The position numbers were made by a program, and so were the translations under genes. Below, piece by piece: positions 49,784-57,971 of a DNA stretch of 64,000 nucleotides. The notes under the pieces were generated by a model. It had not been told where the DNA came from, did no database searches, and saw nothing but the letters and a program-made list of their open reading frames with translations. Within the stretch, counting starts at the first letter, position 1, and each line of letters starts with the position of its first letter. Origin of the DNA: Haloarchaeobius sp. FL176 (GTDB taxonomy: Archaea > Halobacteriota > Halobacteria > Halobacteriales > Natrialbaceae); assembly GCF_024609245.1 (NCBI RefSeq), contig NZ_JANJYH010000007.1:62001-126000 (forward strand), read 5' to 3'.

Positions 49784-51085
49784 ATGCGAGTCGCCGTACT
49801 CGGTGCCGGATACGCCGGTGTCACACTCACGAAGAAGCTCGAGCGAACGCTCCCGGAGGACGTGGAGCTGGTCCTCGTCGACGATACGGGGGTCCACCTC
49901 GTCCAGCACGAGCTCCATCGGCTCGTCCGCAAGCCCTCCCTCGCCGACGTCATCACCATCCCGCTGACCGACCTCGTGGACCGTGCCGAGGTGCGCGAGC
50001 GTCGCGTCACCGGGGTCGACCGCGAGGAGCACCTCGTGCGCTTCGCCGACGGAACGACCCTGTCCTACGACGTGGCCGCGGTCTGCCTCGGCGCGGAGAC
50101 CGCGTTCTACGACCTGCCGGGCGTCGAGGAGCACGCGACGCCCCTGAAACGCCTCGAACACGCCACCCGCGTTCGCGAGGAGTTCGACGCGGTGCGCGAG
50201 CGGGATGGTCACGTCGTCGTCGGTGGCGCGGGTCTGTCCGGCGTGCAGGTCGCCGGGGAGCTGGCGCAGGTCGCCGCGGACGACCGCGAGGCGGCGGCGC
50301 AGGCGGAGACGGCCGAACAGGAGGAGGTCCGTATCTCACTCGACGAGGCCGACGCGGAGCCCGCGACCGACGAGGCCGTCGACGACGAGTTCGACACCGA
50401 GTTCGAGGACTTCGGCGAGTTCGACGCGCTGCCCGAGGAGGGCGTGACCGTGACGCTGCTCGAACAGTTCGACAGCGTCGCGCCGAACTTCCCCGAGCGG
50501 TTCCAGCGCGCGGTCCACGACCAGCTCGTCGAGCGCGGCGTCGACGTGCGGACGGGCGCGACGGTCGAGCGCGCGACCGCGGATGCGGTCCACCTGACGG
50601 ACGGCACGACCATCGAGTACGACCAGTTCATCTGGACCGGCGGCATCCGCGGGCCGGACGCGATGGCGGGCGACCGACCGGTGGTCCGGAGCACGCTCTC
50701 GCTCGACCGGACGACGTTCGTGGTCGGCGACGCCGCCCGGATGGTCGACGACGACGGCGAGGCGGCCCCGGCGAGCTCCCAGTCTGCCATCCGCGCTGCC
50801 CGCGTCGCTGCGGAGAACATCGACCGGATGGTCGACCACCTGCGCGACGGCGAGGCTGGCGACTTCGACCCGCGGCTCGACCGGTTCGACTTCGATTCAC
50901 CGGGGTGGCTCGTCTCGGTCGGCGACGGCGCGGTCGCCCAGGTCGGACCGACGGTGTTCACCGGGCGCGCGGCACTGGCGCTGAAGGCGACGGTCGGCGG
51001 CGGCTACCTCTCCTCTGTCGGTGCCGTGCGGAACGCCGTCGACCTCGTGAATCGAGAGCTCGGAATCGACCCCGGCGACGAGTGA
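49784..51085 (+). CDS. NDH-2-like FAD-dependent NADH dehydrogenase
   Basis: This 433-residue flavoprotein has an FAD Rossmann motif (VAVLGAGYAGVTLTKKL), a second dinucleotide motif (VVVGGAGLSGVQVAGEL) and the FAD-binding VVGDAARM near residue 310. It would oxidise NADH and reduce quinone without pumping. About 40 acidic residues (about 175-215) are inserted just after the NAD-binding Gly-rich turn. It may give NADH an entry into the chain, which matters because complex I here lacks NuoEFG. The C-terminal membrane-binding region is short. Confidence 0.85.
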   Translation: MRVAVLGAGYAGVTLTKKLERTLPEDVELVLVDDTGVHLVQHELHRLVRKPSLADVITIPLTDLVDRAEVRERRVTGVDREEHLVRFADGTTLSYDVAAVCLGAETAFYDLPGVEEHATPLKRLEHATRVREEFDAVRERDGHVVVGGAGLSGVQVAGELAQVAADDREAAAQAETAEQEEVRISLDEADAEPATDEAVDDEFDTEFEDFGEFDALPEEGVTVTLLEQFDSVAPNFPERFQRAVHDQLVERGVDVRTGATVERATADAVHLTDGTTIEYDQFIWTGGIRGPDAMAGDRPVVRSTLSLDRTTFVVGDAARMVDDDGEAAPASSQSAIRAARVAAENIDRMVDHLRDGEAGDFDPRLDRFDFDSPGWLVSVGDGAVAQVGPTVFTGRAALALKATVGGGYLSSVGAVRNAVDLVNRELGIDPGDE

Positions 51086-51109
51086 GAAGCGACCCGGGCT
51101 GCGACCGGC

Positions 51110-51702
51110 TCAGTACGGGATGACCCGGAAGCTCTCCGGCAGGACGAGCCCGAGCGTGAGGAACAGCAACGCGGCCACCCCGGCGCTGATGAGCGCGTAG
51201 GGAATCTGTGTCCGACGTGGACCATGTGGTCGCTGCCCGAGGTGGAGGACGCCAGCACCGTCGTGTCGCTGATGGGCGACGTGTGGTCACCGAAGATACC
51301 GCCGCTGAACACGGCCCCGAGCACGAGGTGCAGGTTCGCGCCCGTGGCGAAGGCGAGCGGGATGGCGATGGGGAACATGATGCCGTAGGTCGACCACGAC
51401 GAACCGTCGGAGAAGCTGACGAAGCTGGTCGTCGCGAACACCGCGACCGGGACGATGAACGCGGGGATGTCGCCGAACGTCTCGGTGATGAACGCACCGA
51501 TGCCGAGCAGGGAGACGGCGTTCTGGATGGACCTCGCGAACATCAGGATGACCGCCGCGAGCAGGATGCCCTTGAACCAGACGAGCGTCGCGTCGGCGCC
51601 GTCCTTCAGCGAAGGGACGTTCCCCTGGAGCCGGTACACGATGAATGCGACGGCGAGCGCCGGAACGACCGACAGCCAGCCCGCCTCGATCCCGGTCACC
51701 AT
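51110..51702 (-). pseudogene. Degraded NhaC-family sodium/proton antiporter
   Basis: The frame from 51702 opens with a normal NhaC-like first helix, then jumps at LKDGADATLVWFKG into the C-terminal half of the family (FATTSFVSFSDGSSWSTYGIMFP, GGIFGDHTSPISDTTVLAS). The 250-300 residues expected between are absent, which suggests an internal deletion. The frame is then lost after SGSDHMVHV: a neighbouring frame gives TQIPYALISAGVAALLFLT and ends PESFRVIPY at TGA 51110-51112. One base seems missing at about 51212-51217. The full-length family is about 500 residues. Probably non-functional. Confidence 0.8.
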
Positions 51703-51805
51703 AGGCTATAAACTCCGAGTTTTGGTAAAGAGTTCCCCGTCCCGTCGACTGCTTCGTTCCGCCCTGGTCTGGCAGTGAGCCGCGAAGCGACCGCCATCGA
51801 CCGAC

Positions 51806-51813
51806 TAATTAAA
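51806..51813 (+). promoter_or_regulatory. Putative TATA element ahead of cobT and a leader ORF
   Basis: TAATTAAA is the only strongly A/T-rich octamer in the 200 bases before cobT. It lies 29-36 bases before the ATG of a 22-codon ORF (51842) and about 100 bases before cobT, so the mRNA would begin just in front of that ORF. Confidence 0.45.
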
Positions 51814-51841
51814 GTGAGGTTGTGCTAGATACGACGTAGTG

Positions 51842-51910
51842 ATGTTTCGAGCGAGCTGGGACCGGGCCTGGGGCGAAGACGACCCGACACAGCGGGTAAA
51901 GTCGCCATGA
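51842..51910 (+). CDS. 22-residue leader ORF overlapping the start of cobT
   Basis: ATG 51842 opens a 22-codon frame ([19 protein letters not shown] and three more) whose TGA at 51908-51910 overlaps the cobT ATG at 51907 by four bases, the same overlap used by true gene pairs in this genome. It begins at the distance expected from the TATA element. It may be a small leader peptide that couples translation to cobT. There is no homology to support it, so it may also be chance. Confidence 0.35.
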   Translation: MFRASWDRAWGEDDPTQRVKSP

Positions 51911-52920
51911 GGCTCGTCGTCGTCGCGGGGTCGACGCAGACGGCGACCATCGACGGCATCAGCGCCGCCGGGGCCGACGCGGACGCCCTCCCTCACACAC
52001 CGAGTGCTGACCTGGAGATCCTGGACTACGGCGAGCCGGTCCAGTCGCCGGTCGTCCCCGTCAGCCCGACGGGCTGTCCCACGCCGGCGGTCGTCACCCG
52101 CGCCGTGCGCGAACACGTCGGATTTGACGTGACCGCCGTCGACGCCGGACTGGCGCGACCGACCGCCGCACCGACCGTGGACATCGGGGACGAGCCGGGC
52201 GCTGATATCAGGGACGTCGACCCGGTGCCGGACGCGGACCGGCTGTTCGAGCGAGCGCGGTCGTTCGCCGCCGGGCTCCCCGACGACGAAATCGCGGTCG
52301 CAGAGACCATCCCCGGGGGCACGACCACGGCGCTCGGCGTGCTGACCGCGCTGGGCGAGCGGCCGGCCGTCTCCTCGTCGCTGCCGGAGAACCCGCTGCC
52401 GCGGAAGCGACGTGTCGTCGACGCGGCGCTCGCGACGAGCGACCTCGCGCCCGGTGGTGCAGCCGGCGAACCCGTCCGAGCCGTGCGACGCGTCGGGGAC
52501 CCCGTACTCGCGGTCGTCGCCGGGGTCGTGGTCGGTGCGAGTGAGGCGGGCACCACGGTCAGGCTCGCCGGGGGAACCCAGCTCGCCGCCGCTGCAGCGC
52601 TCGCCCGGCACGCCGGCGTCGGCGGACCGCTGTCGCTCGAGACCACGTCGTTCGTAGCCGACGACGACAGCGCAGGAATCCACGGCCTCGCCGACGACCT
52701 CGACCTGATGCTCCGTGCGACCGACCCCGGTTTCACGGCACTGGACCACCCGGCGACGAACGCCTACGTCGCCGGCGAGGCGAAGGAGGGCGTCGGGATG
52801 GGCGGGGCACTCGCGATGGCCGCGCGCGACGACCTCCCGATGGCGACGGTCCGGGAGACGATGGTTGCACTCGTCGACGACCTGCTCGCCGCCGGTACCG
52901 CCAGGGGGTCACAGTCATGA
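51907..52920 (+). CDS. cobT: Archaeal CobT-like nicotinate-nucleotide phosphoribosyltransferase
   Basis: The 337-residue protein belongs to the archaeal branch of nicotinate-nucleotide dimethylbenzimidazole phosphoribosyltransferases (UPF0284 type), involved in making the lower ligand of cobalamin. The Gly-rich [16 protein letters not shown] start, [19 protein letters not shown] and [24 protein letters not shown]-terminal signature support this. cbiA follows 10 bases after its stop, so the two form a B12 operon, which fits the need of the methylmalonyl-CoA mutase for cobalamin. Confidence 0.85.
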   Translation: MRLVVVAGSTQTATIDGISAAGADADALPHTPSADLEILDYGEPVQSPVVPVSPTGCPTPAVVTRAVREHVGFDVTAVDAGLARPTAAPTVDIGDEPGADIRDVDPVPDADRLFERARSFAAGLPDDEIAVAETIPGGTTTALGVLTALGERPAVSSSLPENPLPRKRRVVDAALATSDLAPGGAAGEPVRAVRRVGDPVLAVVAGVVVGASEAGTTVRLAGGTQLAAAAALARHAGVGGPLSLETTSFVADDDSAGIHGLADDLDLMLRATDPGFTALDHPATNAYVAGEAKEGVGMGGALAMAARDDLPMATVRETMVALVDDLLAAGTARGSQS

Positions 52921-52930
52921 GGGCCGTCCC

Positions 52931-54259
52931 GTGAGGGGCCTCGTCGTCGCCGGGACAAGCTCCGGTGTCGGCAAGACCGTCGCGACGCTCGCGACCATCC
53001 GCGCGCTCCAGCGTGCGGGCCACGACGTACAGCCGGCGAAGGCCGGAGCGGACTTCATCGACCCGAGCCACCACGCCCAGGTGGCCGGCAAGCCGTCACG
53101 CACGCTCGACACCTGGCTCGAAGGCCAGGACGGCTGCCGCCGGAACTACTACCGTGGCGAGGGCGACATCTGCGTCGTCGAGGGCGTCATGGGCATGTAC
53201 GACGGCGACGTCTCCAGCACGGCGGCGGTCGCGGCCGCCCTCGACCTCCCGGTCGTTCTCGTCGTCGACGCGAGCGCGGGGATGGAGAGCGTCGCCGCCA
53301 CGGCGCTCGGGTTCCGCACCTACGCCGACGAGCTGTCTATCGACGTGGACGTGGTCGGCGTCCTGGCACAGCGAGCCCACGGCGGCCGCCACGAGCGCGG
53401 CATCCGCGACGCGCTCCCCGACGACCTGACGTACCTCGGTCGGGTCCCACCACGGGAGGGGCTCGAGATTCCCGACCGTCACCTCGGACTCCACATGGGC
53501 GACGAGGCCCCGGTCGACGACGATGCGCTCGACGAGGCCGCCGACCACGTCCGGACGGACCGGCTCCTCGACCTCGCCCGCGACGCCCGGCGACCGGCGG
53601 CGACGGCCGACGGCGAACAGTCCCGCGCCGGCAGCGACCGGCGCCCGACGGTCGCCATCGCCCGCGACGCCGCCTTCCGGTTCGTCTACCCTGCGACGAT
53701 GGAGCACCTTCGCACGCTCGCGGACGTGACCACCTTCGCCCCGGTCGCCGGTGACGACCTCCCCGACTGCGACGCAGTCTACCTGCCCGGCGGCTACCCG
53801 GAGCGCCACGCCGCCGCGCTCTCCGACGCGCCCGCTCTCGGGACGCTCGCCGAGCGCGCCGCCGACGGGATCCCCGTTCTGGGAGAGTGTGGCGGTCTGA
53901 TGGCGCTAGCACGGTCGCTCACGACCGTCGATGGCGACCGGTACCGGATGGCCGATGTCCTGCCGGCGGCCGTCCGGCTGCACGAGCGCTACCAGGCACT
54001 CGACCACGTCGAACTGCGGGCGACGACCGACGGGCCGACCGCGGCAGCGAACGCCCGACTCCGTGGGCACGAGTTCCACTACTCCTCGGCGACGCCGGAC
54101 AGCGACGCACGGTTCGCCTTCGAGCTGGTACGCGGCGAGGGAATCACCGACGGAAAAGACGGCCTGACCGAGTACCGGACCGTCGGGACCTACTGCCACT
54201 GCCACGGCGCAAGCGGCGCGTTCGACCGACTGGTCGAGGCCGCTGCCGGCGACCGCTGA
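52931..54259 (+). CDS. cbiA: Cobyrinate a,c-diamide synthase
   Basis: This 442-residue enzyme amidates cobyrinic acid with glutamine and ATP. A GTG start puts the P-loop at residues 7-15 (GTSSGVGKT), as in the CobB/CbiA family. Further marks are YLPGGYPERH, then VLGECGGLMAL with the class I amidotransferase Cys and GTYCHCHG with the catalytic His. A longer frame opens at 52715 but runs inside cobT. The spacing of 10 bases to cobT implies an operon. Confidence 0.93.
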   Translation: MRGLVVAGTSSGVGKTVATLATIRALQRAGHDVQPAKAGADFIDPSHHAQVAGKPSRTLDTWLEGQDGCRRNYYRGEGDICVVEGVMGMYDGDVSSTAAVAAALDLPVVLVVDASAGMESVAATALGFRTYADELSIDVDVVGVLAQRAHGGRHERGIRDALPDDLTYLGRVPPREGLEIPDRHLGLHMGDEAPVDDDALDEAADHVRTDRLLDLARDARRPAATADGEQSRAGSDRRPTVAIARDAAFRFVYPATMEHLRTLADVTTFAPVAGDDLPDCDAVYLPGGYPERHAAALSDAPALGTLAERAADGIPVLGECGGLMALARSLTTVDGDRYRMADVLPAAVRLHERYQALDHVELRATTDGPTAAANARLRGHEFHYSSATPDSDARFAFELVRGEGITDGKDGLTEYRTVGTYCHCHGASGAFDRLVEAAAGDR

Positions 54260-54266
54260 GCGACCG

Positions 54267-54457
54267 CAGTCGTCGCCGTCGAGAATCGCCCGGATGCCGT
54301 CGTGAGCTTTCTCGGTCCCCGTGTCCTCCGGCCCGTCGCGCAAGACGTCGGGGTAGTCTTCGTCGAGGCCGTTCACCGCACCGACGAGACCGTTCCCGAG
54401 GCCCAACGTCCGCCAACGCTCGTTCGTGTAGACGACTGTTCCGGCCGCGCCCAGCAT
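54267..54457 (-). pseudogene. Remnant of a PAS-domain signalling protein
   Basis: In the 420 bases between cbiA and aIF1A the minus strand encodes a PAS-like segment: MLGAAGTVVYTNERWRTLG, then GAVNGLDEDYPDVLRDG and AHDGIRAILDGD. These match haloarchaeal PAS domains. It has no kinase part: downstream the frame runs into the reverse of cbiA, and an in-frame TAG at 54464-54466 cuts it from a similar-looking upstream stretch. It reads as the leftover of a sensor gene truncated by rearrangement. Evidence is residue pattern alone. Confidence 0.45.
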
Positions 54458-54650
54458 CGCGATCTACACCGGCACGAACTCGGCCACCCCGCGAAGTATC
54501 TCGTCGGAGACGGGGATTTAAATCGAGCAGCGCCAGAGCGATGAGAGAGACGCCCATTTTCGTCGTTCAGATACGTGTTCTCCCGCGGTTCTCGATTTCG
54601 ATAGTGCCGGCCGGTCGACGGGTCATGGGTGGTGGGCTCTCTCTCGGAGG

Positions 54651-54656
54651 ATTTAA
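54651..54656 (+). promoter_or_regulatory. Putative TATA element of aIF1A
   Basis: ATTTAA stands 25-30 bases before the GTG start at 54681, preceded by a GGAGG-type stretch. The spacing implies a leaderless message, common for haloarchaeal translation genes. Confidence 0.45.
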
Positions 54657-54680
54657 CCGTCGCTCCGACGTATTGAGAGT

Positions 54681-54965
54681 GTGAGTGAAAACGAAGAGCG
54701 GCGAAACCTGCGGATGCCCAACGACGACGAGCTGTTCGCGACAGTGACCGAGCACCTCGGTGGGAACCACGTGCGCGTCCACTGTCAGGACGGCGAGACG
54801 CGACTCGGCCGAATCCCCGGCCGGATGAAGTACCGGAACTGGATCGAAGTAGACGACGTCGTCCTCGTCGAGCCGTGGTCCTGGCAGGACGAGAAGGCCA
54901 ACATCGAATGGCGCTACACCAGCCAGGACGCCGACCAGCTCCGCGCCGAAGGGCACATCCAGTAG
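54681..54965 (+). CDS. eif1A: Translation initiation factor aIF1A
   Basis: A 94-residue OB-fold protein that binds the 30S A site during initiation. The family line [22 protein letters not shown] is followed by [20 protein letters not shown] and [19 protein letters not shown]. Starts with GTG at promoter distance. It is 94 residues, normal for archaeal aIF1A. It stands alone between a decayed sensor gene and a lipoprotein. Confidence 0.96.
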   Translation: MSENEERRNLRMPNDDELFATVTEHLGGNHVRVHCQDGETRLGRIPGRMKYRNWIEVDDVVLVEPWSWQDEKANIEWRYTSQDADQLRAEGHIQ

Positions 54966-55091
54966 ACCCGCTGTCGCGTGTCGTCCGGGTGACCGACTTC
55001 TCCACCGAAGCCGACCCGAGAGCGACAGCGCCGGCCCCTACTCGTCGCCTCCAGTCGATACTGTTATCGGGTTGAATGGTCGACGGGTCTC

Positions 55092-55763
55092 ATGACAACT
55101 CGTTCGAATGTATCGCGACGACGGGTCGTCGCTACCCTGGCTGCCGCGAGCCTCGCCGGTTGCCTCGGCGACAGCGACGGAGCGTCGGACGACGCCACGA
55201 CCGGGACCACCGACCCTGCCGACACCTCGACTCCCGGAACGACGACCAGCGGACTCCCGACCGAGTCGGACGACTCGAGCGGAGACACCAGCCCTGCCGG
55301 CAGCTGTGCCGCCGCGTTCGGCGACACCGACCGCCGGTACGAGCCGGGCGACCGAGAGCTCGCCCACACGTTCGTCTACCCACTCGGCGGCGAGATCGTC
55401 GTCACGGACGCCGACGATTTCGGTGGCCCGTTGACCCGCTTTGGCTACCCACCATCCGACGACGGGCAGTACGAGCAGTACCTGAGTGTCCGCGAGCGGG
55501 TCGTGGACGACGGACGCGACTCCGGCGCAGCGTACACCGAGTCCGACTCGTGGTCCGCCACGACCGTCACCTACGAGGGCCGCGAGCGGACCGCCGCAGT
55601 CAACCGCATCACGGACACACAGGAGATCTGGATCTTCAGCGCCACCGACGGCGATACGACCTACGAGTTCGAGGTCTACGCCGAGCGCGGCACCGGTGAC
55701 GCCTGCCCGGACGCCTACCGCAGCATCTGCCGCCGTGTCGCGGAGTCGTTCGAACCCCGATAA
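55092..55763 (+). CDS. Tat-exported lipoprotein of unknown function
   Basis: The 223-residue protein begins with SRRRVVATLAAASLAGC: twin-arginine region, hydrophobic stretch and lipobox Cys, so it is exported and lipid-anchored. A Thr/Ser/Asp-rich linker (about residues 27-65) precedes a 150-residue domain with two Cys near its C-terminus (DACPDAYRSICRR) that could form a disulphide. I do not recognise the domain. It is the last host gene before the provirus flank. Confidence 0.8.
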   Translation: MTTRSNVSRRRVVATLAAASLAGCLGDSDGASDDATTGTTDPADTSTPGTTTSGLPTESDDSSGDTSPAGSCAAAFGDTDRRYEPGDRELAHTFVYPLGGEIVVTDADDFGGPLTRFGYPPSDDGQYEQYLSVRERVVDDGRDSGAAYTESDSWSATTVTYEGRERTAAVNRITDTQEIWIFSATDGDTTYEFEVYAERGTGDACPDAYRSICRRVAESFEPR

Positions 55764-55839
55764 CGTTCCCGAAGACAGGAGGAGTCACCCGACGGGAACG
55801 AGCGAACATACTCGCTTTCGGCACGCCCCCCACTGAGAC

Positions 55840-56118
55840 CTACACGGCAGTAATCCCGGCTGTCAGGAGCGCTGGAATGAGAAGGAAGTAGATTGCATAG
55901 TCCCCGAAGAAGAGACCGACAAGCGTGAGAACAGCGGTGCGTTTGAACAGCCGACCGCCAAGCGCGTGGGTCCGGTCCCAAACCTCGTCGCTGCTGAGCG
56001 TCCACGGCGTCCGAATACCAGCGAACCAGTTCCGCTCGGCGTGTGGCAGGAAGACGCCGACGTAGTAGAACAGGCCAGCCGCGCCAAACAGAATCAGGCC
56101 CGTTCGACAGATAATCAT
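55840..56118 (-). CDS. SdpI-family membrane protein fragment at the provirus border
   Basis: The 92-residue ORF contains the C-terminal signature of SdpI-like immunity/DUF1648 membrane proteins: LFYYVGVFLPHAERNWFAGIRTPWTLSSDEVW and RTHALGGRLF, with two to three helices. Full-length relatives have about 200 residues; the whole N-terminal half is missing and the frame begins next to the provirus DNA. The C-terminus also ends early. I infer that insertion of the element removed its 5' part. Residual expression from the ATG at 56118 is possible. Confidence 0.7.
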   Translation of the reverse strand: MIICRTGLILFGAAGLFYYVGVFLPHAERNWFAGIRTPWTLSSDEVWDRTHALGGRLFKRTAVLTLVGLFFGDYAIYFLLIPALLTAGITAV

Positions 56119-56213
56119 CCCTCAGTCTGGTGGTTATCTCATACCAAATGTATGGGCGCTGCAGGAACGCGATTGTCGCGGATAAATCCCTTGCCTGATT
56201 GCGTTTTCCATAG

Positions 56214-57251
56214 TCATCGGAGGTGCTTCCAACGGCGGTTTGCTTTCTCGCGCTCCGAGGCGCGGTCGTAGTGCTTGTCGAGAATGAACTCCGAAGCGTC
56301 GAGTCGGTCGGAGACCACTTCACGAGGGACGCCGTCGTTGCGGTACTTCGTCACCCGTGCCTTCCGCACGTCGTGCGGTGACCGGGTCGAAGGGCACTTC
56401 GAGGCGTAGGTGTGGTCGACAGCCTCGCACTCGTCGATCTCGCGATTGTGCGGGCACCCGTTGTCAAGCCAGCACGGGCGAGTTACCTTGTAGAGCGTAT
56501 TGCGGATACAGCTCGTGCTGACCCGTCCTTTTCGCGTCGTAATCAACGGATTCCGGCCATAGTCGTCTTCCTTATCCTTGCGTGGTCCATCGAGGTAGGC
56601 CTGAACGATTCGAGCGACACGCGGGGTGATTCGGTTGTAGCGTTCCCCGCCAGTCTGGTTCTTGAGTGGCGTGTCCGTCTCCGGTCTGTGGACGAACTCG
56701 ACACCCGGCTGATCGCCGTCCAGGTCGATGTCCCGAAGGTCAAGTGCACGAATGCCACCAGTCCGCGCTCCACAGTGCCACAGCAACAGCAGTATGACGT
56801 GGGTGCGGCTGGCGTACTCGTAAGTTTCGAGGTATTCGAGAATCGGAGGGACTCGTTCGGGATCGATGCTCGAATCGCTCACGTCCCCACCCTTTTCGAT
56901 GCTCGGGACGGGCACCTTGTCGTAGAGTTCCTCCGGAACTGCCTCGATGGTCGCCGCGAACTTGAGGAACCGACGAAGCGTGGTCATCGAGGATTTGAGC
57001 GTGGTACCAGCGAGCTGGTCGACCTTGCTTCCCGAGTAGTTCCCCTCCCGTCGCCACACGCGGTACTCGTAGAGATCTCGACCGTCGAGGTCAGCCAGGG
57101 TTCCCACGTCGTTCTCCTCGCACCACTCGATGAACGGCCGGAGACGGGCAGTCTGTGATGTTCGGGTCCACTGCGCAGTGTCGTCTTTCCGGCTGTCGAT
57201 GTACAGGTCGACACCCAGCTCGGGAGGTAGCGGATCTAAGTCCTCAGTCAT
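56214..57251 (-). CDS. int: Tyrosine recombinase (integrase)
   Basis: A roughly 345-residue phage-type integrase. An N-terminal SAM-like core-binding domain (to about residue 115) is followed by the catalytic domain with Arg in HCGARTGGIRALDL, Lys in TTRKG, His-x-x-Arg in SPHDVRKA and the nucleophile Tyr in LDKHYDRAS near the C-terminus. Between them is a Cys/His-rich insert (CWLDNGCPH, CEAVDH, KCP), probably a zinc site common in haloarchaeal integrases. Transcribed away from the structural genes, with its 3' end next to the left attachment region. Confidence 0.93.
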   Translation of the reverse strand: MTEDLDPLPPELGVDLYIDSRKDDTAQWTRTSQTARLRPFIEWCEENDVGTLADLDGRDLYEYRVWRREGNYSGSKVDQLAGTTLKSSMTTLRRFLKFAATIEAVPEELYDKVPVPSIEKGGDVSDSSIDPERVPPILEYLETYEYASRTHVILLLLWHCGARTGGIRALDLRDIDLDGDQPGVEFVHRPETDTPLKNQTGGERYNRITPRVARIVQAYLDGPRKDKEDDYGRNPLITTRKGRVSTSCIRNTLYKVTRPCWLDNGCPHNREIDECEAVDHTYASKCPSTRSPHDVRKARVTKYRNDGVPREVVSDRLDASEFILDKHYDRASEREKANRRWKHLR

Positions 57252-57378
57252 TTGCCCACCCCCGTCGGTCGCGAAGACCGCGCGAAGTGCGACAGGACTG
57301 GGACCAACTGTCGACAGGATATGGCGATACGGCTGTCTCGTGCGAGGGTTTAACCCTCGTGCTGTAATCGTCGGACAT
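57244..57378 (-). CDS. 44-residue ORF overlapping the integrase start (doubtful)
   Basis: ATG 57378 opens 44 codons (MSDDYSTRVKPSHE and so on) ending at 57244 and overlapping the integrase ATG at 57251 by eight bases. That position would permit coupled translation of the integrase. Composition is unremarkable and it also spans inverted repeats, so it may be chance. Confidence 0.2.
   Translation of the reverse strand: MSDDYSTRVKPSHETAVSPYPVDSWSQSCRTSRGLRDRRGWAND
57343..57359. repeat. 17-base inverted repeat upstream of the integrase
   Basis: CGAGGGTT and AACCCTCG form perfect 8-base arms around a single T. It lies 92 bases before the integrase ATG, so it may be an operator or a transcript hairpin. 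Confidence 0.55.
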
Positions 57379-57379
57379 G

Positions 57380-57437
57380 GGTTTCGTACCGAAGATACGA
57401 GACCCCACGCGGGCCCGATGTGCCTGCATCGGGGGCC
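57380..57437. repeat. Two adjacent hairpins in the regulatory gap
   Basis: GGTTTCGTA at 57380 pairs with TACGAGACC at 57396-57404 (8 of 9 positions). CCCGATG at 57414 pairs exactly with CATCGGG at 57427-57433, with further G/C pairing outside. Together they could fold as structured RNA or serve as protein sites. The 360 bases between integrase and repressor hold no other convincing gene. Confidence 0.5.
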
Positions 57438-57492
57438 GCATTTTCAGACAGACCCTCACTCGGTGAGCTTTGGGTCCGTGTGGAGCCTTCAA

Positions 57493-57506
57493 CAAACAAT
57501 TGTTTG
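57493..57506. promoter_or_regulatory. 14-base perfect palindrome, candidate repressor operator
   Basis: CAAACAATTGTTTG is a perfect A/T-rich palindrome in the divergent gap, 106 bases before the repressor ATG. Its symmetry and size fit a dimeric winged-helix repressor. Confidence 0.5.
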
Positions 57507-57521
57507 CTCGGAACTAATAAC

Positions 57522-57543
57522 TGTTAGGTGTGAGGGGCTAACA
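57522..57543. promoter_or_regulatory. TGTTAG-N10-CTAACA inverted repeat, second candidate operator
   Basis: Six-base arms with a 10-base spacer lie 15 bases after the palindrome at 57493. The arms share TGTT/AACA with that palindrome. Followed by A/T-rich DNA (CAATTATAC) that may be the promoter of the repressor gene. Confidence 0.45.
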
Positions 57544-57611
57544 ATTATACTGGAACAACCAGATACACATTTAGCACTGTGTATATCCGGTTTCCACCTG
57601 AATCGAGGTGT

Positions 57612-57875
57612 ATGCGGCTGGTCGCTGATTGGATGACAATCGCTGATGACCGGATTCTCGAATTCCTCTCAGAGGAAGGGCCACACCCACCTAGCAGAAT
57701 GGCGAAAGATTCCCGCATGCGATTCGGAGCCGAGTACATCGGTCGACGGCTCCGTGAACAGCTGGTTCCGCACGGATTAGCTACGAATCTCGGGAATGGT
57801 GTCTACTCAATCTCCGAGACTGGACAGGATTACCTCGCCGGAGAAGTAGACGCTGCAGAGCTCGAAGCCGAGTAG
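57612..57875 (+). CDS. Winged-helix repressor, PhiH1-type
   Basis: The 87-residue protein matches the small haloarchaeal virus repressors: MRLVADWMTIADDRILEFL, a recognition region around AEYIGRRLREQLVPHGLA, then NLGNGVYSISETGQDYLAGEYD-like wing sequence. An upstream GTG at 57579 is in frame, but ATG 57612 has a good ribosome site (GAGGTG at 57605-57610) and fits the family start. It stands divergent to the integrase, with two inverted repeats between them, as expected for lysogeny control. Confidence 0.8.
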   Translation: MRLVADWMTIADDRILEFLSEEGPHPPSRMAKDSRMRFGAEYIGRRLREQLVPHGLATNLGNGVYSISETGQDYLAGEVDAAELEAE

Positions 57876-57971
57876 CCAGATTCGAGTACGCCCTGGTCAA
57901 CCCCGGTTCCCGTCATCCATCCCTCGCTGAAATCCCCTTGAAGTGCTGGTTCTCGTCGGATTATCTGTAGT

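Noticed and set aside
53906-54457. 183-codon minus-strand gene covering the PAS segment and beyond
   Set aside because: Only the part outside cbiA looks like protein; the rest is cbiA in reverse, so it is called a relic.
57244-57611. tRNA or tRNA-like attachment site in the regulatory gap
   Set aside because: The hairpins do not form a cloverleaf and no T-loop or acceptor stem could be placed.
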